This document shows, piece after piece, positions 15,639 to 24,060 of a stretch of 64,000 nucleotides of DNA. The position numbers were made by a program, and so were the translations under genes. The stretch is from Chryseobacterium oranimense. GTDB taxonomy: Bacteria > Bacteroidota > Bacteroidia > Flavobacteriales > Weeksellaceae. The notes below the pieces were generated by a model. That model was not told where the DNA came from. It saw only the letters and a list, made by a program, of their open reading frames with translations, and ran no database searches. Numbering within the stretch: position 1 is the first letter of the stretch; the number at the start of each line of letters is the position of its first letter. The stretch lies in assembly GCF_900129755.1 (NCBI RefSeq), contig NZ_FQWT01000002.1, positions 682,001 to 746,000 of the forward strand, read 5' to 3'.

Positions 15639-18173
15639 ATGGATTATAAGTTTTCACAAGGTTTGAGCCAGGTGTTCAAACAAAGCAAGAGCGAAGCGAA
15701 GAGGCTCAAAAGTGAATTTCTTAATACAGAACATCTACTTTTAGGTATTATAAAAACAGAAAACTCTGCAAAAGAAATCCTTCAAAACCTTAATGCGGAT
15801 TTAACACAAATCAGAAGAAAAATTGAAACTCTAAATACAGCAAGTCTTAATCCTATTTCTGAGGAGGTTACTAATATTTCTTTCACTAAGATGGCAGATC
15901 ATGCCATCAAACGTGCTGAACTGGAATGCAGACAATACAAGAGCAATGAAATTAATACCGTTCATTTGCTTTTAGGCATTCTTTACAAATATGAGGACCC
16001 TACTTCAAATATTCTGGGAGCTTACGACATCGATTATGAAGGAGTTTCAAGAGAATACCAGACTATGCTTAAAAATTCCGGGCAGTCACCACAAATGAGT
16101 GCTTATGATGATGACGATGAAAGAGAGGAATTCGAGCAGATGAGAAAGCCTACAGGAAATTTAGGCTCTGCAAAAAGTAAAACTCCTACATTGGATAACT
16201 TTGGTAGAGACCTGACTTCTTTGGCAAGAGATGGAAAATTAGACCCTGTCATCGGCCGTGAAAAAGAAATTGAGAGAGTTTCTCAGATCTTATCACGAAG
16301 AAAGAAAAACAACCCGCTTCTTATTGGTGAACCCGGAGTTGGTAAATCTGCTATTGCAGAAGGACTGGCTTTGAGAATTCAACAGAAGAAAGTATCCAGG
16401 GTTCTTTACGGAAAACGTGTGATCACGCTGGATCTGGCAAGTTTAGTAGCCGGAACAAAATACCGTGGCCAGTTTGAAGAAAGAATGAAGGCCATCATGA
16501 CCGAGCTGGAGAAAAACAGGGATGTCATCCTATTCATTGATGAGCTTCACACCATTGTAGGTGCAGGAAGTTCTACAGGAAGTCTGGATGCTTCCAATAT
16601 GTTCAAACCTGCTTTGGCAAGGGGTGAAATTCAATGCATCGGGGCTACTACTCTGGATGAATACCGTCAGTATATTGAAAAGGACGGAGCTTTGGAAAGA
16701 AGATTCCAGAAGGTAATGGTAGAACCTACTTCCATTGATGAAACGATTCAGATTCTTAATCAGATCAAAGATAAATATGAGGAACACCATAATGTAGTGT
16801 ATACTCCGGAAGCTATTTTAGCGTGTGTCAATCTGACATCGAGATATATTACAGACCGTTTCTTACCGGATAAGGCTATTGATGCCATGGATGAAGCCGG
16901 TTCACGTGTGTACATCAAAAACATGAAAGTTCCTACCGAGATCATTGATTTTGAAAAGAAAATCGAAGACATCAAGGAAATGAAGCAGAAAGCTGTAAAA
17001 GCCCAGGATTATCTTGAAGCCAGAAAGCTTAAGGATGAAGAGGAACGCCTCCAGATGGAACTGAATGTGGCCCAGGAAAAATGGGACAAAGATGTTAAAG
17101 AGAAAAAAGAAACCGTAACTGAAGAAAATGTGGCTGAAGTGGTTTCTATGATGAGCGGTGTTCCGGTAACCAAAGTCGGTAAAAATGAGCTTGATAAATT
17201 AGCTCAGATGGATGAAAAACTGAACGGAAAAGTAATCGGTCAGGAAGATGCTGTGAAAAAGGTTGTTAAGGCAATCCAGAGAAACAGGGCTGGTCTTAAA
17301 GATCCGAACCGTCCTATCGGTACTTTTATCTTCCTTGGTACAACCGGGGTTGGTAAGACCGAGCTTGCCAAAGTAATGGCAAGAGAACTTTTCGAGTCTG
17401 ATGAATCTCTGATCCGTATCGATATGAGTGAATACATGGAGAAATTCGCGGTTTCAAGATTAGTGGGAGCTCCTCCGGGATACGTTGGATACGAAGAAGG
17501 TGGTCAGTTAACTGAAGCCGTAAGAAGAAAACCTTATGCTGTGGTTCTTCTGGACGAGATTGAAAAAGCTCACCCTGATGTATTCAATATCCTTCTGCAG
17601 ATCCTAGATGAGGGTCATGTAACTGACAGTTTGGGAAGAAAAATTGATTTTAGAAATACAATCATCATCCTTACTTCAAACATCGGAACGAGAGATCTTA
17701 AAGATTTCGGAGACGGTGTAGGATTCGGAACTTCAGCTAAAAAGACAGGTTCAGACACAAGAGCAAGAAGCACCATTGAAAATGCCCTTAAGAAAGCATT
17801 TGCTCCTGAATTCCTAAACAGAATTGATGATATTGTGATCTTTAATTCTCTTGTACAGGATGATATCAAGAAAATTATTGATATTGAACTGAGCAAACTT
17901 TATAGCAGACTTGAAAAACTAGGCTACAAAGTAGAGTTAACTGAAGAAGCAAAAGATTTCATTTCTGAAAAAGGATGGGATAAAGATTTTGGTGCAAGAC
18001 CATTGAAACGTGCCATTCAGAAATATATTGAAGACTTATTGGCAGAAATGCTGGTTAACAAGCAATTATCTGAAGGAGAAACAGTAATCCTGGATCTTAA
18101 CGATACAAAAGATGCGTTAATTGGAAAAGCTCCAAAAGCAAAAAAGACAACTGAAAAGTCTTCTCAATCATAA
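15639..18173 (+). CDS. clpC: ClpC-type AAA+ unfoldase of the Clp protease
   Basis: The 844-residue protein has the double Clp N-domain (residues about 1-145, NTEHLLLGI and NTVHLLLGI), a first AAA+ module with GEPGVGKSA near 228, a UVR-type coiled segment around 437-470 (QDYLEARKLKDEEERL), and a second AAA+ module with GTTGVGKTE near 565. The UVR segment and N-domain mark ClpC rather than ClpB or ClpA. It should feed unfolded proteins to ClpP. The start MDYKFSQGL at 15639 is preferred; an ATG four codons upstream is possible. A small 7-bp hairpin lies in the leader at 15603-15620. A strong terminator follows. Confidence 0.93.
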   Translation: MDYKFSQGLSQVFKQSKSEAKRLKSEFLNTEHLLLGIIKTENSAKEILQNLNADLTQIRRKIETLNTASLNPISEEVTNISFTKMADHAIKRAELECRQYKSNEINTVHLLLGILYKYEDPTSNILGAYDIDYEGVSREYQTMLKNSGQSPQMSAYDDDDEREEFEQMRKPTGNLGSAKSKTPTLDNFGRDLTSLARDGKLDPVIGREKEIERVSQILSRRKKNNPLLIGEPGVGKSAIAEGLALRIQQKKVSRVLYGKRVITLDLASLVAGTKYRGQFEERMKAIMTELEKNRDVILFIDELHTIVGAGSSTGSLDASNMFKPALARGEIQCIGATTLDEYRQYIEKDGALERRFQKVMVEPTSIDETIQILNQIKDKYEEHHNVVYTPEAILACVNLTSRYITDRFLPDKAIDAMDEAGSRVYIKNMKVPTEIIDFEKKIEDIKEMKQKAVKAQDYLEARKLKDEEERLQMELNVAQEKWDKDVKEKKETVTEENVAEVVSMMSGVPVTKVGKNELDKLAQMDEKLNGKVIGQEDAVKKVVKAIQRNRAGLKDPNRPIGTFIFLGTTGVGKTELAKVMARELFESDESLIRIDMSEYMEKFAVSRLVGAPPGYVGYEEGGQLTEAVRRKPYAVVLLDEIEKAHPDVFNILLQILDEGHVTDSLGRKIDFRNTIIILTSNIGTRDLKDFGDGVGFGTSAKKTGSDTRARSTIENALKKAFAPEFLNRIDDIVIFNSLVQDDIKKIIDIELSKLYSRLEKLGYKVELTEEAKDFISEKGWDKDFGARPLKRAIQKYIEDLLAEMLVNKQLSEGETVILDLNDTKDALIGKAPKAKKTTEKSSQS

Positions 18174-18194
18174 TTGATTACTATAATTATATAG

Positions 18195-18228
18195 AAAAGC
18201 ACCGGAAATCCGGTGCTTTTTGTTTTTT
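18195..18228 (+). terminator. Rho-independent terminator of clpC
   Basis: AAAAGCACCGG (18195-18205) pairs perfectly with CCGGTGCTTTT (18210-18220) around the loop AAAT, followed by further T. It is 22 bases after the clpC stop. Confidence 0.88.
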
Positions 18229-18239
18229 AATAGATTTTT

Positions 18240-18291
18240 GGCTAAAGCCGAATTAAATATGTTAAAAAAATGAAGCGGGCTAAAGCCCGCT
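18240..18291. repeat. Intergenic palindromic repeat (GGCTAAAGCC / GCGGGCTAAAGCCCGC)
   Basis: Two related palindromes lie in tandem: GGCTAAAGCC at 18240-18249, and AGCGGGC-TAAA-GCCCGCT at 18274-18291. Both have the core GGCTAAAGCC, and the second has a longer 7-bp stem. From general acquaintance, such GCTAAAGC units recur between genes in Chryseobacterium. They are too GC-rich to be part of the clpC terminator and do not end in a T run. Confidence 0.65.
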
Positions 18292-18379
18292 CCTATTGAT
18301 CATTGAGTTTTTATCCGGCCACGAATTTACATAAATACTTAAAAATTAATTATTGGGATATGTAAAGTCTTTAGAAAGA

Positions 18380-18907
18380 TTAAAGCCCTACAACGAAACC
18401 GATATTAGGGACAAGTCCGCTGGAGAACACACTTGAATTTTCTTTCCAAAGCACATTATACATCAACCCCAGCTGCATAAAAGAATTGGCTCCAATCCTT
18501 TGCATATACCCTCCGCCAAGGTACAGTGCAGTTTCCTGCTCGTTCACTTTGTAATCATAAAATTTATCTTTATAATTGATGAAATACTGCTGAAGATTCG
18601 CTCCTACATAAAAAGACCTCGCAATGTAATAGTTGACAAAAGGTCCCACCCCGAACATCGTTGATTTATAATAATCGGAGGTTTGCCAGGAAATGCTTCC
18701 CACCACACCGCCTTCAAGGTCGTCGGTAATTTTGTATCCTACTCGTGGGGAGGCCTGAAGATAAAATGCGCTGTTGCTTCCGAATCCAACACCAATCCCG
18801 CCACCGAAGGTCCATCTGTTATTTTGTTGTGAACCCGTACCTATTGAAACCTGGGAAAATAATGATCCTGATATCACCAGCATCAGAGGAATAATAAATT
18901 TTTTCAT
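18380..18907 (-). CDS. Outer membrane beta-barrel protein
   Basis: The 175-residue protein has a signal peptide (IIPLMLVISGSLFSQ) and then alternating aromatic/glycine strands (FGGGIGVGFGS, FYLQASPRVGYKI, MFGVGPFVNYYI, FYVGANLQQYFI), ending in FVVGL. This is the pattern of a small eight-stranded outer membrane barrel (OmpW/OmpX-like, porin family). The role is unknown. It is a single gene on the strand opposite to clpC and mnmA, divergent from mnmA. Confidence 0.82.
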   Translation of the reverse strand: MKKFIIPLMLVISGSLFSQVSIGTGSQQNNRWTFGGGIGVGFGSNSAFYLQASPRVGYKITDDLEGGVVGSISWQTSDYYKSTMFGVGPFVNYYIARSFYVGANLQQYFINYKDKFYDYKVNEQETALYLGGGYMQRIGANSFMQLGLMYNVLWKENSSVFSSGLVPNIGFVVGL

Positions 18908-18966
18908 ATTAATATCGTTTTTATCAATGTTTAAAATTATGGTTTTTTTACGAATTTATTTAGTTG

Positions 18967-18974
18967 TATTTTTG
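18967..18974 (+). promoter_or_regulatory. Candidate -7 element for mnmA
   Basis: TATTTTTG is an exact TAnnTTTG word 50 bases before the mnmA ATG. No -33 TTG was found at normal spacing. Confidence 0.4.
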
Positions 18975-19024
18975 CCCCGTCAAACTAAGAACTCCCGTTA
19001 AGAGTTTCGTAAAATTGAAATACA

Positions 19025-20212
19025 ATGAAAGTAGTAGTAGGATTATCCGGAGGTGTAGATTCCAGCGTTACAGCATATCTTCTACAGCAGCAGGGGCACG
19101 ATGTGGTAGCTCTGTTTATGAGAAACTGGAACGATGCTTCCGTGACCCTTGAGGATGAATGTCCGTGGATTGAGGACAGTAATGATGCCCTGATGGTGGC
19201 CCAGAAACTGGGAATTCCTTTCCAGGTGATCGATATGAGTGAGCTCTACAAAGAGCGCATCGTTGATTATATGTTCGATGAATATCAGAAAGGGAGAACC
19301 CCTAATCCAGATGTTCTGTGCAACAGAGAAGTTAAATTTGATGTTTTTATGAAAACAGCAATGTCTTTAGGTGCTGATAAAGTAGCTACAGGACACTATG
19401 CACAGGTAAATTCTACTTTCGATGAAAACGGAAAGGAAATTTTCCATCTTCTTGCAGGAAAGGATAACAATAAAGATCAGTCTTATTTCCTGTGCCAGCT
19501 GAGTCAGGAACAGCTGTCTAAAGCTCTTTTCCCGATCGGAGAACTGACAAAGCCTCAGGTAAGGGAAATTGCTAAAGAGATCGGACTTGTCACAGCTGAT
19601 AAAAAAGATTCCCAGGGTCTCTGTTTTATCGGAAAGGTAAGCCTTCCCCAGTTTCTGCAACAGCAACTGGTCCCTAAAGAAGGGGAAATTGTAGAAATTT
19701 TCAAAGATTCACCTTTATTTTCGGCAGAAAAACCTGAATTTTCTTCAAAAGAAGAAGAGCTGGAATACCTGTCTCAGAAAATCAATTATAAAAAAACCGA
19801 CGGCAAAGTAATCGGAAAGCATCAGGGTGCCCAGTTTTACACAATCGGGCAAAGTAAAGGTCTTGGCATCGGCGGCCATAAAGAAAGCTGTTTTGTGGTT
19901 TCCAGAGATATGGAAAACAACATTATTTTCGTAGGTGAAGGCCACAGCTTCCCGGGACTCCATAAAAAAGCATTAAAAATAGATCAATCCGAAGTGCATT
20001 GGGCACGTGAGGATATGAAGCTGGAAAACGGCGGCTCTATGGAAGTAATGGCTCGGTTCAGATACAGACAGCCTTTACAGAAAGCCACTCTTTATCAGCT
20101 TGAAAATGCAGCTTATATTGAATTTGAGGAGCCACAGTCTGCCATTGCCGAAGGACAGTTTGCCGCATGGTATATTGGTGAAGAACTGATAGGAAGTGGC
20201 GTTATTGCCTAA
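19025..20212 (+). CDS. mnmA: tRNA-specific 2-thiouridylase MnmA
   Basis: The 395-residue enzyme has the PP-loop SGGVDSS at residues 8-14. It has the catalytic Cys in [12 protein letters not shown] (about 100) and the second Cys in SQGLCFIGK (about 201). It adds sulfur to U34 of Lys, Glu and Gln tRNAs. Compared with short MnmA proteins it carries an insert around residues 220-258 (rich in Glu, [19 protein letters not shown]), which is common in Bacteroidetes. MnmG, encoded at 49232, modifies the same wobble uridine. A terminator hairpin follows. Confidence 0.94.
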   Translation: MKVVVGLSGGVDSSVTAYLLQQQGHDVVALFMRNWNDASVTLEDECPWIEDSNDALMVAQKLGIPFQVIDMSELYKERIVDYMFDEYQKGRTPNPDVLCNREVKFDVFMKTAMSLGADKVATGHYAQVNSTFDENGKEIFHLLAGKDNNKDQSYFLCQLSQEQLSKALFPIGELTKPQVREIAKEIGLVTADKKDSQGLCFIGKVSLPQFLQQQLVPKEGEIVEIFKDSPLFSAEKPEFSSKEEELEYLSQKINYKKTDGKVIGKHQGAQFYTIGQSKGLGIGGHKESCFVVSRDMENNIIFVGEGHSFPGLHKKALKIDQSEVHWAREDMKLENGGSMEVMARFRYRQPLQKATLYQLENAAYIEFEEPQSAIAEGQFAAWYIGEELIGSGVIA

Positions 20213-20247
20213 AAAATAGAAAAGACCTCTTACCGGTCTCTGTAAAT

Positions 20248-20277
20248 CCCGAAGCATTTTTGTTTCGGGTTTTCTTT
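20248..20277 (+). terminator. Terminator after mnmA
   Basis: CCCGAA (20248-20253) pairs with TTCGGG (20264-20269) over a 10-base loop, followed by TTTTCTTTT. The stem is short but the position, 36 bases after the stop, fits. Confidence 0.6.
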
Positions 20278-20296
20278 TAATTATTGTATTGGACTT

Positions 20297-20650
20297 TTAG
20301 CGTTTAATTTTATCCTTGAATTCAGTTGACATAAAAATCATATTAACAATAGCTTCTATTACCAGAATACTGAATAAAATTCCGACCGGACGGTCTAAGC
20401 TCAATCCTCTGAATAATTTGACCACGCCTAAAAGGAAAATGAAAATCATAAAACAGAGGGTTATTTCTGAAAGCCTTTCTTTGAAGAATTTTAAATAAAT
20501 AACTGAAAGGTAAAATCCTATGACCAGGCTAAAATAAAATTTTAAAAAATCCGGACCTCTTAAAATAATGGGATTCATCGTATGATAAAATATAGCCAGT
20601 CCTATAAAGCCTATCAATATTGGTATTGAGTGAATGATGATCTTTTTCAT
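20297..20650 (-). CDS. Small four-helix membrane protein of unknown function
   Basis: The 117-residue protein has four predicted hydrophobic segments (about 7-24, 38-53, 62-80, 90-108) and a charged C-terminus (TEFKDKIKR). The ATG at 20650 is chosen; the longer frame from 20704 reads through the Cys/Gly-coding repeat of the neighbouring gene and gives an unlikely Trp/Arg-rich start. It begins 11 bases after the stop of that neighbour, so the two are probably one transcript. I do not recognise the family. Confidence 0.7.
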   Translation of the reverse strand: MKKIIIHSIPILIGFIGLAIFYHTMNPIILRGPDFLKFYFSLVIGFYLSVIYLKFFKERLSEITLCFMIFIFLLGVVKLFRGLSLDRPVGILFSILVIEAIVNMIFMSTEFKDKIKR

Positions 20651-20661
20651 AATTCTGTTTT

Positions 20662-21396
20662 TTAGCCACCGCATCCCCCACAGCCACCACAACCGCCACC
20701 GCATCCCCCACAGCCTCCTCCACTACAGCTTGAACCTCCACTACAGCCTCCTCCATCATTATTCTGATTGTCTTTTTTATGATGTTCAGAAGCTTCGTTG
20801 TCCCTTATATTTGATGTTATTACTCCAACAATAAAAATAATTCCAAGTATAACTGCTGTAACAAACATTCCCATCCCGGTTTCTTCCGTACAAGAATACA
20901 GCAGTAGTAAAATCAGAATTGGAGAGAAGGCAGCCGCTCTTTTTAACCCTGATTTTCTTTTAGCCCTTTCTTTCCTTTCGCCCCAGATCTCTTCCGGTGC
21001 TTTCTGCTGAAATACTTCCTGATAATTCTTTAATGTATCTGTAAACCAGTTCTGATGTTTTTCCTTTTCTATCATTCCTCCTTTTGAAGGATGATGATGA
21101 AGTTTCCTTTTCAGGATATTGGGACAGAATTCTTCCCAATAGTTTTGGGTGTAAATAAGATGCATGTGCCATACTTTATCTACCGTTTCACTTGGGGAGG
21201 CTCCGTTTGGCAAAATACAGCAGAGATAAACAAACTTTTTATACTCTTCTATGGCTTTTTTAGTAAAATCTAAGGTCCAGTTTTCTTCTTTAGCCAGTTT
21301 TTTCGAAAAAGGAAAATCAGCCCCCGAAGCATCTAATGAAAAACTCCGGATCCTGTCCCAAAGGGTTTCGTCTTTTAATAAGATTGCTGTTTTCAT
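20662..21396 (-). CDS. GRDP-like membrane protein with Cys/Gly-rich tail
   Basis: The 244-residue protein has three parts. Residues 1-130 hold VDKVWHMHLIYTQNYWEEFC (74-91), which resembles the DxxWHxHxxxTxxYxxFC core of glycine-rich-domain-containing (GRDP-like) proteins. Two membrane segments follow at about 156-170 and 176-195. The last 30 residues consist almost only of Gly, Ser and seven Cys spaced three to six residues apart. The start MKTAILLKDE (21396) is preferred over 21423. Function is unknown; the Cys tail could bind metal, be cross-linked or be modified. A small membrane protein gene follows after 11 bases. Confidence 0.75.
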   Translation of the reverse strand: MKTAILLKDETLWDRIRSFSLDASGADFPFSKKLAKEENWTLDFTKKAIEEYKKFVYLCCILPNGASPSETVDKVWHMHLIYTQNYWEEFCPNILKRKLHHHPSKGGMIEKEKHQNWFTDTLKNYQEVFQQKAPEEIWGERKERAKRKSGLKRAAAFSPILILLLLYSCTEETGMGMFVTAVILGIIFIVGVITSNIRDNEASEHHKKDNQNNDGGGCSGGSSCSGGGCGGCGGGCGGCGGCGG

Positions 21397-21497
21397 TGTG
21401 TTAACTTTTTGTTTTCTACTCAAATATCATTTGATTTTAAAATATAAAAGTCTTGTAGCTGTATTTTTTGGTTTTAAAAAAATCTTAAATTAGTCTT

Positions 21498-22394
21498 ATG
21501 AAAAAGGAAGATATTCTGCATCTTGAGAAACTGATGAATTTTCTCAGCCTGCATTTTTTAAAGAAAAACTGTTGGGAAGATGTTACGAAAACGGAATGGT
21601 CCTATATCGTTGCGGAAATTAATGACCTCATCATCCGTGACAATGAGGAGAAAGGTATTAAAAAAGCTGCTGATGTCCTGGGATTAAACTATCTTTATGA
21701 ACATCTGATAATCAACAAATTAAAGAAATATTATCACAACGAAAATTCGGTTTTAAGCAAACCGAATTTAGCCAAATTAAGTCTTATCGTTAAAGTCCTT
21801 GGATATTCAAATTATATTGATTTCATTAATTCGCATACGGGAGCATTTAATTTTAATGACCTGAGAATTGATATGGATAATGCCCGCCAAAACACTGCCC
21901 TTCTGGACCGTTTGGTTGGCTGCTGGTATTCTTACAACAGGAATTTACCAGATAATCCATCGGAAGCAAAGGACAACCGTATATGGCGTTCAGCAATGGA
22001 AATCTACAAATCCGAGACTTCGGGGGAATACTATATTGAGCGAAGCGGCGGAGATCACCATAAGTATTTCGGGAAGGTGACGGCCTATTCGGATTATGTA
22101 TTCATCATCATGAACAGTAATACATTTATCCGCCAGAGACATTTTATCTCAAGGATAAAAGATATCAAGGAAAAGCTCAAAAATCCAGAATATAAGCTCC
22201 ATGAGTTGCATTTTATAAGTACGTGTATCAGTTTTAACCAGGAGCCTATTGCCCTGTTTGAAATATTTCAGAAAGCAGACAGAAAGACCTTTATTGCGGA
22301 CTCTATCAGCTTTCCGATTGACAGTGATGAAATCCCGCAATCTATTATTAAACAGCTTGAAGACACTGAAGCTAACAGGATAGATTACAGGTAG
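21498..22394 (+). CDS. Conserved-looking hypothetical protein
   Basis: The 298-residue protein has no signal peptide or membrane segment. The first about 110 residues are helical with Leu/Lys spacing (ILHLEKLMNFLSLHFLKK, KPNLAKLSLIVKVLGYSNY), suggesting a helix-turn-helix-like or adaptor region. The middle (residues 135-250) looks mixed beta, starting LLDRLVGCWYSYNRNLPDNP. I do not recognise a family. It is divergent from the Cys/Gly-tailed protein gene and shares its 100-base promoter region. Balanced composition and the lack of a competing frame support a real gene. Confidence 0.7.
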   Translation: MKKEDILHLEKLMNFLSLHFLKKNCWEDVTKTEWSYIVAEINDLIIRDNEEKGIKKAADVLGLNYLYEHLIINKLKKYYHNENSVLSKPNLAKLSLIVKVLGYSNYIDFINSHTGAFNFNDLRIDMDNARQNTALLDRLVGCWYSYNRNLPDNPSEAKDNRIWRSAMEIYKSETSGEYYIERSGGDHHKYFGKVTAYSDYVFIIMNSNTFIRQRHFISRIKDIKEKLKNPEYKLHELHFISTCISFNQEPIALFEIFQKADRKTFIADSISFPIDSDEIPQSIIKQLEDTEANRIDYR

Positions 22395-22395
22395 A

Positions 22396-22514
22396 TGCGG
22401 TTCGGGTTGCGAGGTGCGGATTCGGGTTTAAAGTTTAAGGCCTAAAGTTTAAGGTTTGAGTTAGGTTATTATAGCTGCGGCTATTAAGACCTGAAATCTG
22501 ATGTCTGAAATCTG
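22396..22514. repeat. Intergenic short direct repeats
   Basis: TAAAGTTTAAGG occurs at 22429-22440 and again at 22443-22454. CTGAAATCTG occurs at 22491-22500 and 22505-22514. Near-copies GCGGTTCGGGTT and GCGGATTCGGGTT precede them. The stretch lies between the ends of two convergent genes and encodes nothing visible. Confidence 0.6.
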
Positions 22515-22522
22515 GTATTATC

Positions 22523-23266
22523 CTAGCCTACCAGCCATTCTTTAAAATCCTTTACCCTGTCCCGGCTGACGGTAATCTCTTCCTGAGGCTGAAACTCCAT
22601 ATCCACTTTGTAGTAAGGTGAGGTATGAATGTTTTTTATGTAATCGGAATTGATAATAAACTGCCTGTTTACCCTGAAAAATTTTTTTTCATCCAGAATA
22701 TCTTCCAGCTCATCCAGCGTAAAATCTGAGGGATAAACGCGTTCCGCGGTCTGGAGATATACGATCTTATTCTCACTGAAAAAACAGCTTATTTCGTGGG
22801 TCTGGACAATTTTCAGGTTATATCCTATTTTCACCAGAACTCTTGACAATGTAGATTTTTCTTTCCTGATCAGCTGCTTGATGTCCTCGGAACCTGTCGT
22901 ATTGCTTGCCGGTATAAATGATTTGAACTTTTCTACCGCTCCGGAAAGATCTTCTTCCAGGATAGGTTTCAAAAGATAATCGATGCTGTTCAGCTTAAAT
23001 GCTTTCAGGGTATACTGATCAAAAGCTGTGGTATAAATGATAAACCCTTTGGTAGGTGTTTTTTCAAAGATATCGAATGACAAGCCGTCTCCAAGAACGA
23101 TGTCGGAAAAAATAAGCTGTGGATGTTCATTTTCGGAAAACCAGGCTACTCCTTCTTCTACCGATTCTATTTTAGCAACCACTTCTATCTCAGGAAAGTT
23201 ACTGAGCATTCTTTCCAGCTTCCGTGAGGCGGGTTTTTCATCTTCAATAATGACAGTCTTGATCAT
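22523..23266 (-). CDS. LytTR-family response regulator
   Basis: The 247-residue protein has a receiver domain (residues 1-120: IIEDEKPASRKLERML, phospho-acceptor Asp in LIFSDIVLGDG, and Lys in YLLKPI) and a C-terminal LytTR DNA-binding domain (about 145-245; FFRVNRQFIINSDYIKNI). It should be phosphorylated by a LytS-type kinase and bind direct repeats upstream of target genes. The likely partner kinase is at 25058-26386, with four genes between them on the same strand. That separation is unusual because such pairs are normally adjacent. Confidence 0.92.
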   Translation of the reverse strand: MIKTVIIEDEKPASRKLERMLSNFPEIEVVAKIESVEEGVAWFSENEHPQLIFSDIVLGDGLSFDIFEKTPTKGFIIYTTAFDQYTLKAFKLNSIDYLLKPILEEDLSGAVEKFKSFIPASNTTGSEDIKQLIRKEKSTLSRVLVKIGYNLKIVQTHEISCFFSENKIVYLQTAERVYPSDFTLDELEDILDEKKFFRVNRQFIINSDYIKNIHTSPYYKVDMEFQPQEEITVSRDRVKDFKEWLVG

Positions 23267-23311
23267 GGTTATTGTTTTAGCAGGGATAAAATTAGATAAA
23301 AAACGGAAAGA

Positions 23312-23587
23312 TTAAAAGTTAATATTCTTTTTGCTCTTTTTCATTTCTTTTTCTATGATATCGTTTTCCCATTCTGTATCCAAAAGGAATAGTTTTACTG
23401 CTTTTACCATTAAAACAATTCCCCATATCAAAAGGATGACAGATCCGTCGAATAAAGAGAAATTAATGGTTCCCTCTTCAAAAATATCGTCAAGAAAAAT
23501 AAACCCGGTTACTATTCCAAACCAAAACAGGTTTTTATAGAATTTTTTTAATTGGCTGACTCTTTCGTATGCGCTATTGTAATCCAT
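23312..23587 (-). CDS. 2TM domain protein (divergent)
   Basis: The 91-residue protein has an N-terminal helix AYERVSQLKKFYKNLFWFG, two membrane segments (about 19-32 and 48-66), and a charged tail TEWENDIIEKEMKKSKK. This is the layout of the flavobacterial 2TM domain (PF13239): helix, two membrane spans, then a WExxxIxxxMKK-type tail. It lies between the response regulator and another 2TM gene. Function is unknown; its repeated linkage to the kinase suggests a signalling partner. Confidence 0.78.
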   Translation of the reverse strand: MDYNSAYERVSQLKKFYKNLFWFGIVTGFIFLDDIFEEGTINFSLFDGSVILLIWGIVLMVKAVKLFLLDTEWENDIIEKEMKKSKKNINF

Positions 23588-23609
23588 GATTATTAAATTT
23601 TTAAGGTGA

Positions 23610-23906
23610 TTATAATATTTTTGTATTGTTTTTCTCCTGTTTCATCAGTTCCTGGATCTTTCTTTCTTCCCATTCTTTCCCTATCCCGAAAACATTGACT
23701 GCATGAGCTACGATCCCGATTCCCCATCCCAGCATCGGCCAGTAAAACCATAAATGTTGGGGAGAAGTAAGAAGATTCAGGGCAAGCAGGAATGGAATGA
23801 CCAAACAATATGAAGTAAGGTTTCCGTAGAACCCTTTCAGTTCTTTTACTCTTTTTGCTGCTTTTTCGTAAGCTAATGTTTCTTTAGTGTATCCTATTGT
23901 TTCCAT
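23610..23906 (-). CDS. 2TM domain protein
   Basis: The 98-residue protein has AYEKAAKRVKELKGFYGNLTSY, two membrane spans, the signature WFYWPMLGWGIGIVAHAVNVFG, and the tail EWEERKIQELMKQE. It is almost the same in pattern as the C-terminal part of the kinase at 25058 (KELKSFYANLISYC, WFYYPMLGWGIGLASHAF). This suggests that one arose from the other by duplication. It has its own promoter-like words upstream. Role unknown; it is probably an inner membrane protein. Confidence 0.85.
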   Translation of the reverse strand: METIGYTKETLAYEKAAKRVKELKGFYGNLTSYCLVIPFLLALNLLTSPQHLWFYWPMLGWGIGIVAHAVNVFGIGKEWEERKIQELMKQEKNNTKIL

Positions 23907-23947
23907 AATTCTTAATTTAAAGATTGGTTTGTTATTTTTTGTTGAAT

Positions 23948-23979
23948 CAAAGGTAGGTCAGAAACAAGGCTCTTATCAA
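23948..23979 (-). promoter_or_regulatory. Candidate promoter for the 2TM/response regulator genes
   Basis: On the minus strand TTG (23977-23979) is followed after 21 bases by TACCTTTG (23948-23955), an exact TAnnTTTG word 41 bases before the 2TM start. The spacing is slightly long. Confidence 0.42.
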
Positions 23980-24060
23980 CTTTATATGACCGAATGGTAG
24001 AATATGATTACTGAATGGTAAAAAGAAAGATTAAATGCCTGTTATTGGCTCCGAACAGGA

